Assembly: GCA_900551885.1 (NCBI GenBank)
Contig: URXS01000046.1
Coordinates: 1-14,817, forward strand
Direction: 5' to 3'
Length of the DNA: 14,817 nt
Source: an uncultured Oscillibacter sp.
GTDB lineage: Bacteria > Bacillota > Clostridia > Oscillospirales > Oscillospiraceae
Positions 1-6,412 of this stretch are shown one piece after another. The first letter of the stretch is position 1. Every line of letters starts with the position of its first letter. The translations under genes and the position numbers were made by a program. The notes beneath the pieces are model-generated. The model was not told the origin of the DNA. It did not search any database and was given only the letters and a program-made list of their open reading frames with translations.

Positions 1-99
1 GGCGAGCTGACACAGAAGCTGTACGACACCCTGACCGGCATCCAGTGGGGCAAGATCCCCGATACCAAGGGCTGGATTGTCCCTGTCTGCAACGGCTGA
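1..99 (+). CDS. ilvE: Branched-chain amino acid aminotransferase, C-terminal end (partial)
   Basis: The first 32 codons are open from the window edge to a TGA and give the carboxyl end of a PLP-dependent branched-chain aminotransferase. The tail LYDTLTGIQWGKIPDTKGW is the typical ending of the bacterial IlvE/BCAT family, where the L-x-x-x-LTGIQ-G segment lies at the end of the catalytic domain. The enzyme interconverts leucine, isoleucine and valine with their 2-oxo acids in the cytoplasm. The start, cofactor lysine and most of the protein lie outside the window, so only the family can be named. A strong hairpin terminator follows 23 bases after the stop, so this is the last gene of its transcript. 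It converges on the ThrE-type exporter genes, which may also handle amino acids. Confidence 0.85.
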   Translation, partial: GELTQKLYDTLTGIQWGKIPDTKGWIVPVCNG

Positions 100-111
100 T
101 CTCCATTTTTC

Positions 112-163
112 AAAAAGAAACCCGGGTCCCGGCTCCTTTCGGAGCCGGGACCCGAATTTTTTT
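112..163. terminator. Bidirectional rho-independent terminator
   Basis: A perfect 14-bp GC-rich stem (123-136 with 141-154) has the 4-base loop TTTC. On the + strand it is followed by a run of seven T (157-163). On the - strand it is followed by a T-rich tract, the complement of 112-120. It can therefore end both the aminotransferase transcript from the left and the exporter operon from the right. Confidence 0.93.
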
Positions 164-220
164 AGCATGTCAGATGATTGAAAGTCTTTTGGAAAACCGC
201 CTCCCACCTCCGCCGGAGGG

Positions 221-658
221 TCAGGGCCTCCGGCGCCGCAGGACCACGGCAATCCGTGCCACAGAGGAAACCAGGGAACAGCCCACGGCAATGGCGCCGG
301 CACTGGCCGCGGTCTCCATGCCATACCGGACAAAAAGGGACAGGTCCCCGTTGATCAGGGCCTCCATGGTGTAGTAGATGCCGCCGCCGGGCACCAGGGG
401 AATGATACCGATGATCAAAAATACCGTGGCGGGAGTCTTGTACAACCGGGCAAAGATCTCCGACAACACCGCCACGGCGATGGTGGCCAGCAGGTAGCGG
501 CTCACGTCGGTAAGGTCCGACAGGCTCAGATACACGAACCAGCCCACCGCTCCGCTGATGGCGGCACTGAGGATATACCACCACCGGCGCAGTTCAAAGA
601 TGAAGCAGAAGGCGCCGCAGCCCAAGAACGCATACAGGCAGGGGAGAAACCATTCCAT
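221..658 (-). CDS. Threonine/serine exporter family protein, small subunit (ThrE_2/YjjB-like)
   Basis: This 145-residue integral membrane protein matches the C-terminal half of ThrE (the ThrE_2 or YjjB family). Hydrophobic segments are visible at about residues 4-22, 27-46, 56-70, 78-95 and 115-140. The diagnostic motif PLVPGGGIYYTM is at 87-98, preceded by SEIFARLYKTPATVF at 66-80. In Corynebacterium, ThrE is one polypeptide that exports threonine and serine. In E. coli the split pair YjjP-YjjB has been linked to succinate export. The substrate here is therefore open. The ATG start has an AAGGAGG ribosome site 8 bases upstream and lies 12 bases after the stop of the larger subunit gene, so the two are co-translated. 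It is the last gene before the bidirectional terminator. Confidence 0.88.
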   Translation of the reverse strand: MEWFLPCLYAFLGCGAFCFIFELRRWWYILSAAISGAVGWFVYLSLSDLTDVSRYLLATIAVAVLSEIFARLYKTPATVFLIIGIIPLVPGGGIYYTMEALINGDLSLFVRYGMETAASAGAIAVGCSLVSSVARIAVVLRRRRP

Positions 659-670
659 GTCCGTCCCTCC

Positions 671-1438
671 TTACAGTGCCCCACCCGTGAGGAAACGGAT
701 CAGAGCAATGGCCATGGCCACACCCACGGTGATGGCCATGCCCACGATCAGCACCTCGGCGAAGCGGGTCAGGGCCGTGAGAAAATCGCCGGCCAACACA
801 TCCCGCATCACATTGGTGATGGCAATGCCCGGTACCAGCAGCATGATGGTGCCGATGATCATTTTGTCCGTATTCACCGGCACGCCGGCCCATGACAGTA
901 GCAGGGGCTCCAGCGCCGACAGCATGGCCGCGGCCAGGTTGCTGAAAAACTCATTGGCGTGGAGCCGGCGCATGGACACCAAAACGACCCGTACCACCAA
1001 TCCGCAGGGAAAGGCCGCCACGGCGTCCAGCAGATCACCGCCCCAGAAAAGCGTAAAAAAGAAGGCCACCAGCCCATAGGCCAAAAAGCCCACCAGCGAT
1101 GGATACACCGGCTGGGCCAGAATGGTCTCCATCCGGCGGACAGACTCCTCCACCGGCGGTGGCTCCCGGCAGATATCCCGGCACAGGGCGTTGAGATTGC
1201 TGAGCCGGCGCAGATTGTTGGAAACGGTCTGGACGCGGATGGACTTTGTGTAGTTCCGCTCTCCCTCCTGAATATTGAGGATGATACAGGAGGGAATGGC
1301 AAACACCTCCGCCTCCTTCCGCCCATAGGCCGCCAGCAGACGGAGGATAGACTCCTCCACCCGGTAGATCTCCGCTCCGTTCTGCAGGAGCTGCCGCCCC
1401 ATCTCGCAGCCGAAGTTCAACAGCTTTTCCGTCTCCAC
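671..1438 (-). CDS. Threonine/serine exporter family protein, large subunit (ThrE_1/YjjP-like)
   Basis: This 255-residue protein matches the N-terminal half of ThrE (ThrE_1 or YjjP). A soluble region covers residues 1-110 and contains the family signature GRQLLQNGAEIYRVEESI near 14-31. Five likely membrane segments follow at about 113-131, 135-155, 166-185, 193-210 and 228-250. The conserved LVPGIAITNVMRD is at 201-213. It should combine with the small subunit encoded just downstream to form one exporter of amino acids or small carboxylates in the cytoplasmic membrane. The start is GTG, with a purine-rich GGAGGAG ribosome site about 5 bases ahead. The gene begins 28 bases after the stop of the zinc-ribbon protein gene, consistent with one operon. 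Confidence 0.88.
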   Translation of the reverse strand: METEKLLNFGCEMGRQLLQNGAEIYRVEESILRLLAAYGRKEAEVFAIPSCIILNIQEGERNYTKSIRVQTVSNNLRRLSNLNALCRDICREPPPVEESVRRMETILAQPVYPSLVGFLAYGLVAFFFTLFWGGDLLDAVAAFPCGLVVRVVLVSMRRLHANEFFSNLAAAMLSALEPLLLSWAGVPVNTDKMIIGTIMLLVPGIAITNVMRDVLAGDFLTALTRFAEVLIVGMAITVGVAMAIALIRFLTGGAL

Positions 1439-1466
1439 TCCGTCTCCTCCGCTCCTTGCTGCCCTG

Positions 1467-1895
1467 TCAGCTTCTGCCCTGGATCTGGGCGCCGCACTTG
1501 GGACAGGTGATGATAATCTTTCCCTTCCCAGCAGGCACCCGGCAGATGGCCCCGCAGTTTTTGCAGGTGAAATACTTGTGTTCCTTGTCGGCGTGGCGGG
1601 CCTTGGCGCTGGAACGGCTGCTCTTCACCTTCCACCACCAGTTCAGCCACCGCTGGTTCTCCGCCCGGCGCTTGTTCAGGTTCTTGGAGAATACCCGGAA
1701 CAGGGCATACACCCAAACCGCCATGGACGCCCAACCCAAAACGATCCCCAGCAGGGGAAACCGGCCGGAGAGGAACATGGTCAGGATATCCAGAATCAGG
1801 CAGCCCCATACCACTGCCACGCCCAGTTGATCGATGCCGTTGCGGCCGTACATGAACCGGATCAATCCGGTTCTGAGCTTTTGAAAGAATCCCAT
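1467..1895 (-). CDS. Membrane-anchored zinc-ribbon protein of unknown function
   Basis: This 142-residue hypothetical protein has two predicted membrane helices (about 24-43 and 47-68), a basic and tryptophan-rich linker (72-100), and a C-terminal zinc ribbon. The ribbon has two CxxC pairs, C111/C114 and C131/C134, separated by 16 residues, with RVPAGKGKIIITCPKCG between and around them. Similar two-helix proteins with a terminal zinc ribbon occur in Clostridia without assigned function. The ribbon should face the cytoplasm, where such folds usually bind protein or nucleic acid, but that is inference. The ATG start has an AGGAG site about 10 bases upstream. It is the first gene of the operon that continues into the two ThrE-type exporter genes. 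Confidence 0.8.
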   Translation of the reverse strand: MGFFQKLRTGLIRFMYGRNGIDQLGVAVVWGCLILDILTMFLSGRFPLLGIVLGWASMAVWVYALFRVFSKNLNKRRAENQRWLNWWWKVKSSRSSAKARHADKEHKYFTCKNCGAICRVPAGKGKIIITCPKCGAQIQGRS

Positions 1896-1916
1896 GGAAC
1901 AAGCGCTCCTTTTTTT

Positions 1917-1936
1917 CGTGGTGCTATCGCACCACG
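1917..1936 (-). other. Hairpin in the 5' leader of the zinc-ribbon gene
   Basis: A perfect 8-bp inverted repeat (CGTGGTGC / GCACCACG, loop of 4) lies between the predicted -10 box and the ribosome site of the zinc-ribbon gene. In the minus-strand transcript it would form a hairpin right before the A-rich ribosome binding site. No T tract follows in that direction, so it is not a terminator. It may stabilise the mRNA or affect translation. Confidence 0.55.
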
Positions 1937-1954
1937 CTGCTTAATTTTGTCTTC

Positions 1955-1983
1955 ATTTTACTCGCAAATGGCAAAATAGACAA
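1955..1983 (-). promoter_or_regulatory. Predicted sigma-A promoter for the zinc-ribbon/ThrE operon
   Basis: Reading the minus strand, a -35 box TTGTCT (complement of 1978-1983) is followed after exactly 17 bases by a -10 box TAAAAT (complement of 1955-1960). Transcription would start near 1948, giving a leader of about 50 bases. The -35 box lies inside an 8-bp inverted repeat. Confidence 0.65.
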
Positions 1984-2022
1984 CCATTTGCCCACGGAAT
2001 TTACAAATTGGTCATTTATTTG
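1964..2022. promoter_or_regulatory. Operator-like inverted repeats between the zinc-ribbon operon and htpG
   Basis: A perfect 8-bp inverted repeat, GCAAATGG (1964-1971) and CCATTTGC (1984-1991), is separated by 12 bases and brackets the -35 box of the minus-strand promoter. A weaker copy of its core, CAAAT (2004-2008) and ATTTG (2018-2022), overlaps the -35 region of the htpG promoter. The arrangement suggests a dimeric regulator contacting both promoters. It does not resemble the HrcA site CIRCE (TTAGCACTC/GAGTGCTAA) or a CtsR heptad repeat. The second copy is short and could be chance in AT-rich DNA. Confidence 0.45.
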
Positions 2023-2043
2023 CGTCATTGGACGTGCTATACT
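2015..2043 (+). promoter_or_regulatory. Predicted htpG promoter (extended -10)
   Basis: The -10 box TATACT (2038-2043) is preceded by TGC, giving an extended -10. At 17 bases upstream the -35 position holds only TTTATT (2015-2020), a weak match, as is usual for extended -10 promoters. The start point would be near 2050, about 34 bases before the htpG ATG. Confidence 0.6.
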
Positions 2044-2083
2044 GAATTTGTTGTGAAAAAAGAAACAAAGGAAGCGATTTTCC

Positions 2084-3967
2084 ATGGCAAAAAAACAATT
2101 TAAAGCGGAGTCCAAGCGGCTGCTGGACCTGATGATCAACTCCATTTACACCCACAAGGAGATCTTCCTGCGGGAGATCATCTCCAACGCCAGCGACGCC
2201 TGTGATAAACTCTGCTACCAGGCCCTGACAGACGATTCCGTGGGCATGAGCCGCAAGGACTTCAAAATCGAGATCAAGGTGGACAAGGACAATCGGACCC
2301 TGACCGTCAGCGACAACGGCATCGGCATGGACAAGGCGGACCTGGAGAACAATCTGGGCGTGATCGCCTCTTCCGGCTCCTACAAATTCAAGCAGGAGGT
2401 GGGGGACGACGCCAAGGACACCGACGTGATCGGTCAGTTCGGCGTGGGCTTCTACTCCGCCTTCATGGTCTCCGACCAGATCACCGTGGTGACGAAGAAG
2501 TACGGCGCCGAGACCGCCTACACCTGGGCCTCCTCCGGAGCCGACGGCTACACCATCACCGAGGGCGGCCGGGAGGATGTGGGCACCGACATCATCATGC
2601 ACATCAAGCCTGACACCGACGACGAGAAGTACAGCGAGTTCCTGGAATCCTGGCGCCTCCAGGAGCTGGTGCGCAAGTACTCCGACTATATCCGCTTCCC
2701 CATCCGCATGGAGGTCTCCAAGACCCGCCGGAAGGAGGGGTCTCCCGATGACAAGCCTGAATACGAGACCTACACAGAGGTGGAGACCCTCAACTCCATG
2801 GTGCCCATCTGGCAGCGGCGCAAGTCCAGCGTGAAGCCGGAGGAGTACAACAAGTTCTACCGGGACAAATTCCACGACTACGCCGACCCCCAGAAGGTGA
2901 TCGCCGTGTCCGCCGAAGGCGCCGTCACCTACAAAGCGCTGCTGTTCATCCCCGGGGCCACCCCCTTCGACTTCTACACCAAAGAGTATGAGAAGGGCTT
3001 GCAGCTCTACTCCAACGGTGTCCTCATTATGGACAAGTGTGCCGACCTGCTGCCGGACCACTTCCGCTTCGTCCGGGGCGTGGTGGACTCTCCGGACCTG
3101 AGCCTGAACATCTCCCGGGAGCTGCTGCAACACGACCGGCAGTTGAAGGTGATTGCCACCAATTTGGAGAAGAAGATCAAGAGCGAGCTTGCCAAGATGC
3201 TAAAGGACGACCGGGAGGGCTACGAGAAGTTCTGGAAGAACTTCGGCCGTCAGCTCAAATACGGCGCCGTCAGTGAGTACGGCGCCCACAAGGAGTTGCT
3301 TCAGGACCTGCTGCTGTTCTACTCCTCCACGGAGAAGAAGCCCGTGACCCTTTCTGAGTATGTCTCCCGGATGAAGGAGGACCAGAAGTATATCTTCTAC
3401 GCCTCCGGCGAGTCTCTGGACAAGATCGACAAGCTGCCCCAGACCGAGGGTCTGCGGGAGTCCGGCACGGAGATCCTCTACTTCACCGAGGAGGTGGACG
3501 AGTTCTGCGCCCAGATTCTCCACAGCTACCAGGACAAGGAGTTCCGCTCTGTCCTGGATCAGGAGATTACCGAAGGCGACCAGGAGAAGGCCCAGGAGGC
3601 CGCCGACGCCCACAAGGCCACCTTTGACTTTGTGAAAGAGGCCCTGGGCGACAAGGTCAAGGAGGTCCGGGCCTCCGCCCGTCTGAAGTCTCACCCTGTG
3701 TGCCTGACCGCGGGAGAGGGCCTGAGCTTTGAGATGGAGAAGTATTTCCAGGCGGTCCAGCCGGACAGCGCCATTCACGCCGACCGAATTTTGGAGCTGA
3801 ACGTGGAGCACCCGGTCTTTGCCGCCCTGGAGACCGCCGTGACGGCGGACCCGGAGAAGGCCAAGCAGTACGCCACCCTGCTTTACGACCAGGCCCTGCT
3901 GATCGCGGGATTGCCCCTGGAGGACCCGGCCGGGTACACAGACCTGGTGTGCGGGCTGATGAAATAA
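2084..3967 (+). CDS. htpG: Molecular chaperone HtpG (Hsp90)
   Basis: This 627-residue protein has the full length of bacterial Hsp90 (about 620-630). It is a cytosolic ATP-dependent dimeric chaperone that remodels client proteins, often with DnaK. The N-terminal GHKL ATPase domain shows E31, N35 and D38 in REIISNASDA, D77 in DNGIGM (77-82), and the ATP lid motif GQFGVGFYS (117-125). The middle domain carries the NISRELLQ segment near residue 340, whose arginine contacts the ATP gamma-phosphate in the family. The C-terminal third is the dimerisation domain. The ATG has an AAAGGAAG ribosome site 9 bases upstream. The gene is monocistronic, between its own promoter and a strong terminator. It is divergent from the zinc-ribbon operon. 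No CIRCE element is visible, so heat control by HrcA is not supported. Confidence 0.98.
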   Translation: MAKKQFKAESKRLLDLMINSIYTHKEIFLREIISNASDACDKLCYQALTDDSVGMSRKDFKIEIKVDKDNRTLTVSDNGIGMDKADLENNLGVIASSGSYKFKQEVGDDAKDTDVIGQFGVGFYSAFMVSDQITVVTKKYGAETAYTWASSGADGYTITEGGREDVGTDIIMHIKPDTDDEKYSEFLESWRLQELVRKYSDYIRFPIRMEVSKTRRKEGSPDDKPEYETYTEVETLNSMVPIWQRRKSSVKPEEYNKFYRDKFHDYADPQKVIAVSAEGAVTYKALLFIPGATPFDFYTKEYEKGLQLYSNGVLIMDKCADLLPDHFRFVRGVVDSPDLSLNISRELLQHDRQLKVIATNLEKKIKSELAKMLKDDREGYEKFWKNFGRQLKYGAVSEYGAHKELLQDLLLFYSSTEKKPVTLSEYVSRMKEDQKYIFYASGESLDKIDKLPQTEGLRESGTEILYFTEEVDEFCAQILHSYQDKEFRSVLDQEITEGDQEKAQEAADAHKATFDFVKEALGDKVKEVRASARLKSHPVCLTAGEGLSFEMEKYFQAVQPDSAIHADRILELNVEHPVFAALETAVTADPEKAKQYATLLYDQALLIAGLPLEDPAGYTDLVCGLMK

Positions 3968-3985
3968 ACAGATCTGACAAACGCG

Positions 3986-4021
3986 GGGAGACAGGCGGCT
4001 TTGCCTGTCTCCCTGTTTTTT
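3986..4021 (+). terminator. htpG rho-independent terminator
   Basis: A perfect 11-bp stem, GGGAGACAGGC (3986-3996) with GCCTGTCTCCC (4003-4013), has a 6-base loop and is followed by TG and six T (4016-4021). It starts 18 bases after the htpG stop. Confidence 0.93.
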
Positions 4022-4057
4022 AGAACGCAATGCACTCTTTTGCACAATCATAGGTAG

Positions 4058-4086
4058 TGGACAGCGGCGGACTTTTCTGCTATTCT
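4058..4086 (+). promoter_or_regulatory. Predicted promoter of the small membrane protein gene
   Basis: TGGACA (4058-4063) and TATTCT (4081-4086) are separated by 17 bases, and TGC directly before the -10 makes it an extended -10. This is one of the best promoter matches in the window. Just upstream, TGCAC occurs twice exactly 10 bases apart (4031-4035 and 4041-4045), one helical turn, which could be an activator site or chance. Confidence 0.65.
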
Positions 4087-4115
4087 GGAATTGCCAATGG
4101 AAGGGAGGCAGAGAC

Positions 4116-4406
4116 ATGGACTGGATTAACACATTCTGGCAGGCTGCTCTGTTCGGCGGGCTGCAGATCCTGTGGGTGGCTGTGCTGTTCTTCGCCAGGC
4201 GGCGTCTTCTGTGGCTGGCACCCGTTCTCTCCACGGCCTGTGCCGTGCTGCTGACCCTGGCCCTGATTCCGGAGATTCTGGACGGTGCCTCCCACGGGTC
4301 CATATTCTGGGGCATCACGCTGCCCATGCACATCGGCATCGCCCTGGCGCTGACCGCTCTGGCCGGCGGCGTTGCTCTTCTCCTGAAAAAGCGGAGCCGT
4401 CCGTAA
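4116..4406 (+). CDS. Small three-helix membrane protein of unknown function
   Basis: This 96-residue protein is almost entirely hydrophobic, with likely helices at about 9-27, 31-52 and 67-90. There is a basic turn RRR (28-30) after the first helix and a basic tail KKRSRP. By the positive-inside rule the first loop and the C-terminus are cytoplasmic, with the N-terminus outside. I do not recognise a family. The coding call rests on an AAGGGAGG ribosome site 7 bases before the ATG, a good extended -10 promoter, and a terminator shortly after the stop. That makes it a complete monocistronic unit between htpG and the glycosyltransferase operon. Other reading frames through this stretch lack such signals. 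Confidence 0.72.
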   Translation: MDWINTFWQAALFGGLQILWVAVLFFARRRLLWLAPVLSTACAVLLTLALIPEILDGASHGSIFWGITLPMHIGIALALTALAGGVALLLKKRSRP

Positions 4407-4430
4407 CGGACGGGAGATCTCTCCAAACAA

Positions 4431-4465
4431 CAGCGGGACCGCAAATGCGGTCCCGCTGGTTTTTT
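4431..4465. terminator. Terminator between the small membrane protein and the glycosyltransferase
   Basis: A perfect 12-bp stem, CAGCGGGACCGC (4431-4442) with GCGGTCCCGCTG (4447-4458), has a 4-base loop and is followed on + by six T (4460-4465). It is a clear terminator for the small gene. On the - strand only a short TTGTTT tract follows, so ending of the long minus-strand operon here is likely but weaker. The T tract overlaps the stop codon of the glycosyltransferase gene. Confidence 0.9.
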
Positions 4466-5285
4466 ATTGTGCCTCCAACCGCTCCAGCAGCCGCTGGTAG
4501 TGCTTGTACAGGGCGGAAAAACGGCCCCGGTAGCTCTTGTGCCAGGGCTTGCGCTTGCCGCAGAAGTGGAGCACCGCGGTGTGTTCCATAACCCAGTCCA
4601 TGTCCATTTCCCCTTGACTTGCCAGTTGGTAGCGGTCAAAGCGCCGGGCATCATAGTTCCACACGCTCTCATCCACCGGGAACAGCTCCGTGCCGTAGAG
4701 GCCGTTGAGGATATCCTGATCCGGCAGGATCAGCACGTCGGCGTGTTCCCGGGCATAATCGAAAATCTCCTGGGGCACCATCCGCCGCCGCATGGCATTC
4801 AGGTCCATGACCAGTACGCCGGAGTTGAAATAGCCCTCCGCCTCCGGTGTATCCAGCCGCAGCCGGTTCACCCGGCTGGAGATATCCGTCAGCCCCCGGT
4901 GGACAGAGGCCGCCATCAGCTTTCCCTCCAGGGCCGTGTCGTACAGGGGCCGCAGAGGGTTAATCACCAGGATGTCCGGGTCCAGATACAGCACCCGGTC
5001 CAGGGATTGCGGCAGGAACTGGGCCGCCAGCAGCCGGTAGTACATGGCCCGGGAATAATAGCGCACCACCGGTGCACCGGCAAACAGTTCCCCGGGCACC
5101 TCCACCGGATGTAAGGCCCCGCAAGGGGCGCAGAGGGCCTCCAGCCCGGCCAAGTCCTCTGCCGTCAGGCCGTCTCCCACCAGGTACACGTCAAACACCT
5201 GGCCGGGGTTGTTGAGATACAGCGAGCCCAGCATCACCCGCAGGGGCTGGAGATAGTTGCGGTCCAGGGTCACCAAAATGTTCAT
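4464..5285 (-). CDS. Glycosyltransferase family 8 protein
   Basis: This 273-residue protein is a GT-A fold, retaining glycosyltransferase of family 8, the class that includes bacterial LPS galactosyl/glucosyltransferases and the Firmicute GspA/YfnN-like enzymes. The start MNILVTLDRNYLQPLRVMLGSL is typical. The metal-binding DxD is D102-P103-D104 in YLDPDILVINPL, followed by FNSGVLVMDL (153-162) and LPDQDILN (187-194). HFCGKRKPWHK (240-250) contains the conserved HF-x-G-x-x-KPW metal/sugar-nucleotide motif. No membrane segment is seen. It likely transfers a hexose from a UDP-sugar to a cell-surface or other acceptor, which is unknown. The ATG has an AAGGAGGAG site 8 bases ahead and lies 20 bases after the DUF3810 gene, so it is probably the last gene of the ABC transporter operon. 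Confidence 0.9.
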   Translation of the reverse strand: MNILVTLDRNYLQPLRVMLGSLYLNNPGQVFDVYLVGDGLTAEDLAGLEALCAPCGALHPVEVPGELFAGAPVVRYYSRAMYYRLLAAQFLPQSLDRVLYLDPDILVINPLRPLYDTALEGKLMAASVHRGLTDISSRVNRLRLDTPEAEGYFNSGVLVMDLNAMRRRMVPQEIFDYAREHADVLILPDQDILNGLYGTELFPVDESVWNYDARRFDRYQLASQGEMDMDWVMEHTAVLHFCGKRKPWHKSYRGRFSALYKHYQRLLERLEAQ

Positions 5286-5304
5286 GGAGTCGCTCCTCCT
5301 TCGT

Positions 5305-6408
5305 TTATTGGGCCAGGGCCGCGTCCCGGTAGTAGACCGTCAACAGGTCCACCACAGTGCCGTAGGACCGGATGCCGTCGGCGTCGCCGTAGGCTTTGAG
5401 CACCGTGTCGTATACCTTCTGCCCGGCGACGGATGCCGCGCCCTTGTATTGTGCCCAGTAGGCGTTGTTGTCCGTCAGGTCTGTCAGCACCGTCTCCGGC
5501 AGGCTGTCCCGGATGGTCCGCCAGGCCTCCCGGTCCGCCTCATACAGGGCGTTGCTGAGATGAATGTAGCCCATGAGCCAGCCGGAGTAGGCGTAGACCG
5601 GATTGCCGCTGGTGGTAGAGGCCAGCACCGCCAGGAAGTTGCACTCCTGCTCTGAGGCAAAGCTGCGCTGGTGGGCCAGCTCGTGGGCCACCGTGGCCGG
5701 CAGCAGGCAGGCCGGGGCGTCCACGTTCAGATTCGTCTCCCCGGTGAAGGGGCAATAGACCCCTGTAAAATTCATAGCACTCATAAATTTAGAATAGAAC
5801 ATGGCCTTAGGCGGCTGGTCCTCAAATTCCAGGAAGGGGAACAGGACCTCCGCCCCGTCATAGACTTCCTGGTAGCAGGAGAAAATCTCCTGCCGGGAGA
5901 CGGCAAAGAGGCCATTTTCATCCCGGGCCACAGTGTCCGCCGTATCTGAGAGATTCTCAGCAAACCAGGCGGTCCCCGCCGTCAGCTCCCGGGTGGACAC
6001 CGCCGCCTCGTGGATGCCGGATTTGTCCTGGAAGCCGTCAGTCCAGTAGTTGACACCCCACAGCAGGCAGAAAATCAGATATATCGTCCCTCCGGCGCAG
6101 GCGGCGCCCAGAACGGCGCCGTAGGCCCGCCGTCCTCGCCGTCCGCGGGCCCGGACCACCGCTACAATGCTCCAGATGATGTAGGCAACGGCGGCCAGCC
6201 CCGCCAGGGTGTAGAGCACCTCCATGGCAGAGAAGGGCACCGCCCCCCACAGCCGCCCCAGGGCGGTCTTGAAGGGGGTGGTGACGTGGTCCGCCAGGGC
6301 GTTCATCCACGCTCGCTGATGCCGGGCCGCCAGGAAGGCCGCCAGCAAAAGGACATCCGTCAACAGCCAGATGTGCAATTTCTTATGTGCTTGGAAAAAG
6401 GCTCTCAT
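5305..6408 (-). CDS. DUF3810 membrane protein with HExxH metallopeptidase motif
   Basis: This 367-residue protein matches the DUF3810 family. Three N-terminal membrane helices (about 12-29, 62-85 and 98-119) precede a C-terminal domain of about 245 residues, probably exposed outside the membrane. HELAHQRSFASEQE begins at 242: H242, E243 and H246 form the zinc-peptidase HExxH motif, and E253 or E255 can serve as third ligand. This suggests a membrane-anchored zinc metallopeptidase, but no member of the family has an established substrate that I know of. The gene starts 4 bases after the stop of the upstream ATPase gene, with GGAGTGA as ribosome site, and is followed after 20 bases by the glycosyltransferase. 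Co-transcription with a peptide/nickel-class importer makes a role in peptide processing plausible, as inference only. Confidence 0.85.
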   Translation of the reverse strand: MRAFFQAHKKLHIWLLTDVLLLAAFLAARHQRAWMNALADHVTTPFKTALGRLWGAVPFSAMEVLYTLAGLAAVAYIIWSIVAVVRARGRRGRRAYGAVLGAACAGGTIYLIFCLLWGVNYWTDGFQDKSGIHEAAVSTRELTAGTAWFAENLSDTADTVARDENGLFAVSRQEIFSCYQEVYDGAEVLFPFLEFEDQPPKAMFYSKFMSAMNFTGVYCPFTGETNLNVDAPACLLPATVAHELAHQRSFASEQECNFLAVLASTTSGNPVYAYSGWLMGYIHLSNALYEADREAWRTIRDSLPETVLTDLTDNNAYWAQYKGAASVAGQKVYDTVLKAYGDADGIRSYGTVVDLLTVYYRDAALAQ

Positions 6409-6412
6409 GGGT

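Noticed and set aside
1896..2083. CIRCE or CtsR heat-shock operator upstream of htpG
   Set aside because: I looked for TTAGCACTC/GAGTGCTAA and for GGTCAAA-type heptads and found neither. The inverted repeat there has a different sequence.
2012..3133. Long open frame antisense to htpG (373 codons)
   Set aside because: It lies opposite a clearly identified Hsp90 gene. The product is a low-complexity V/G/L/H-rich sequence typical of the complement of GC-rich codons.
4397..4413. Near-perfect palindrome CCGTCCGT-A-ACGGACGG around the stop of the small membrane protein gene
   Set aside because: The one-base centre leaves no usable hairpin loop without breaking pairs, and no T run follows. The true terminator lies just downstream.
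3200..4672. 490-codon minus-strand frame across the end of htpG, the terminator, the small gene and the glycosyltransferase
   Set aside because: It crosses two strong terminators and overlaps three better-supported genes, has no ribosome site and matches no family.
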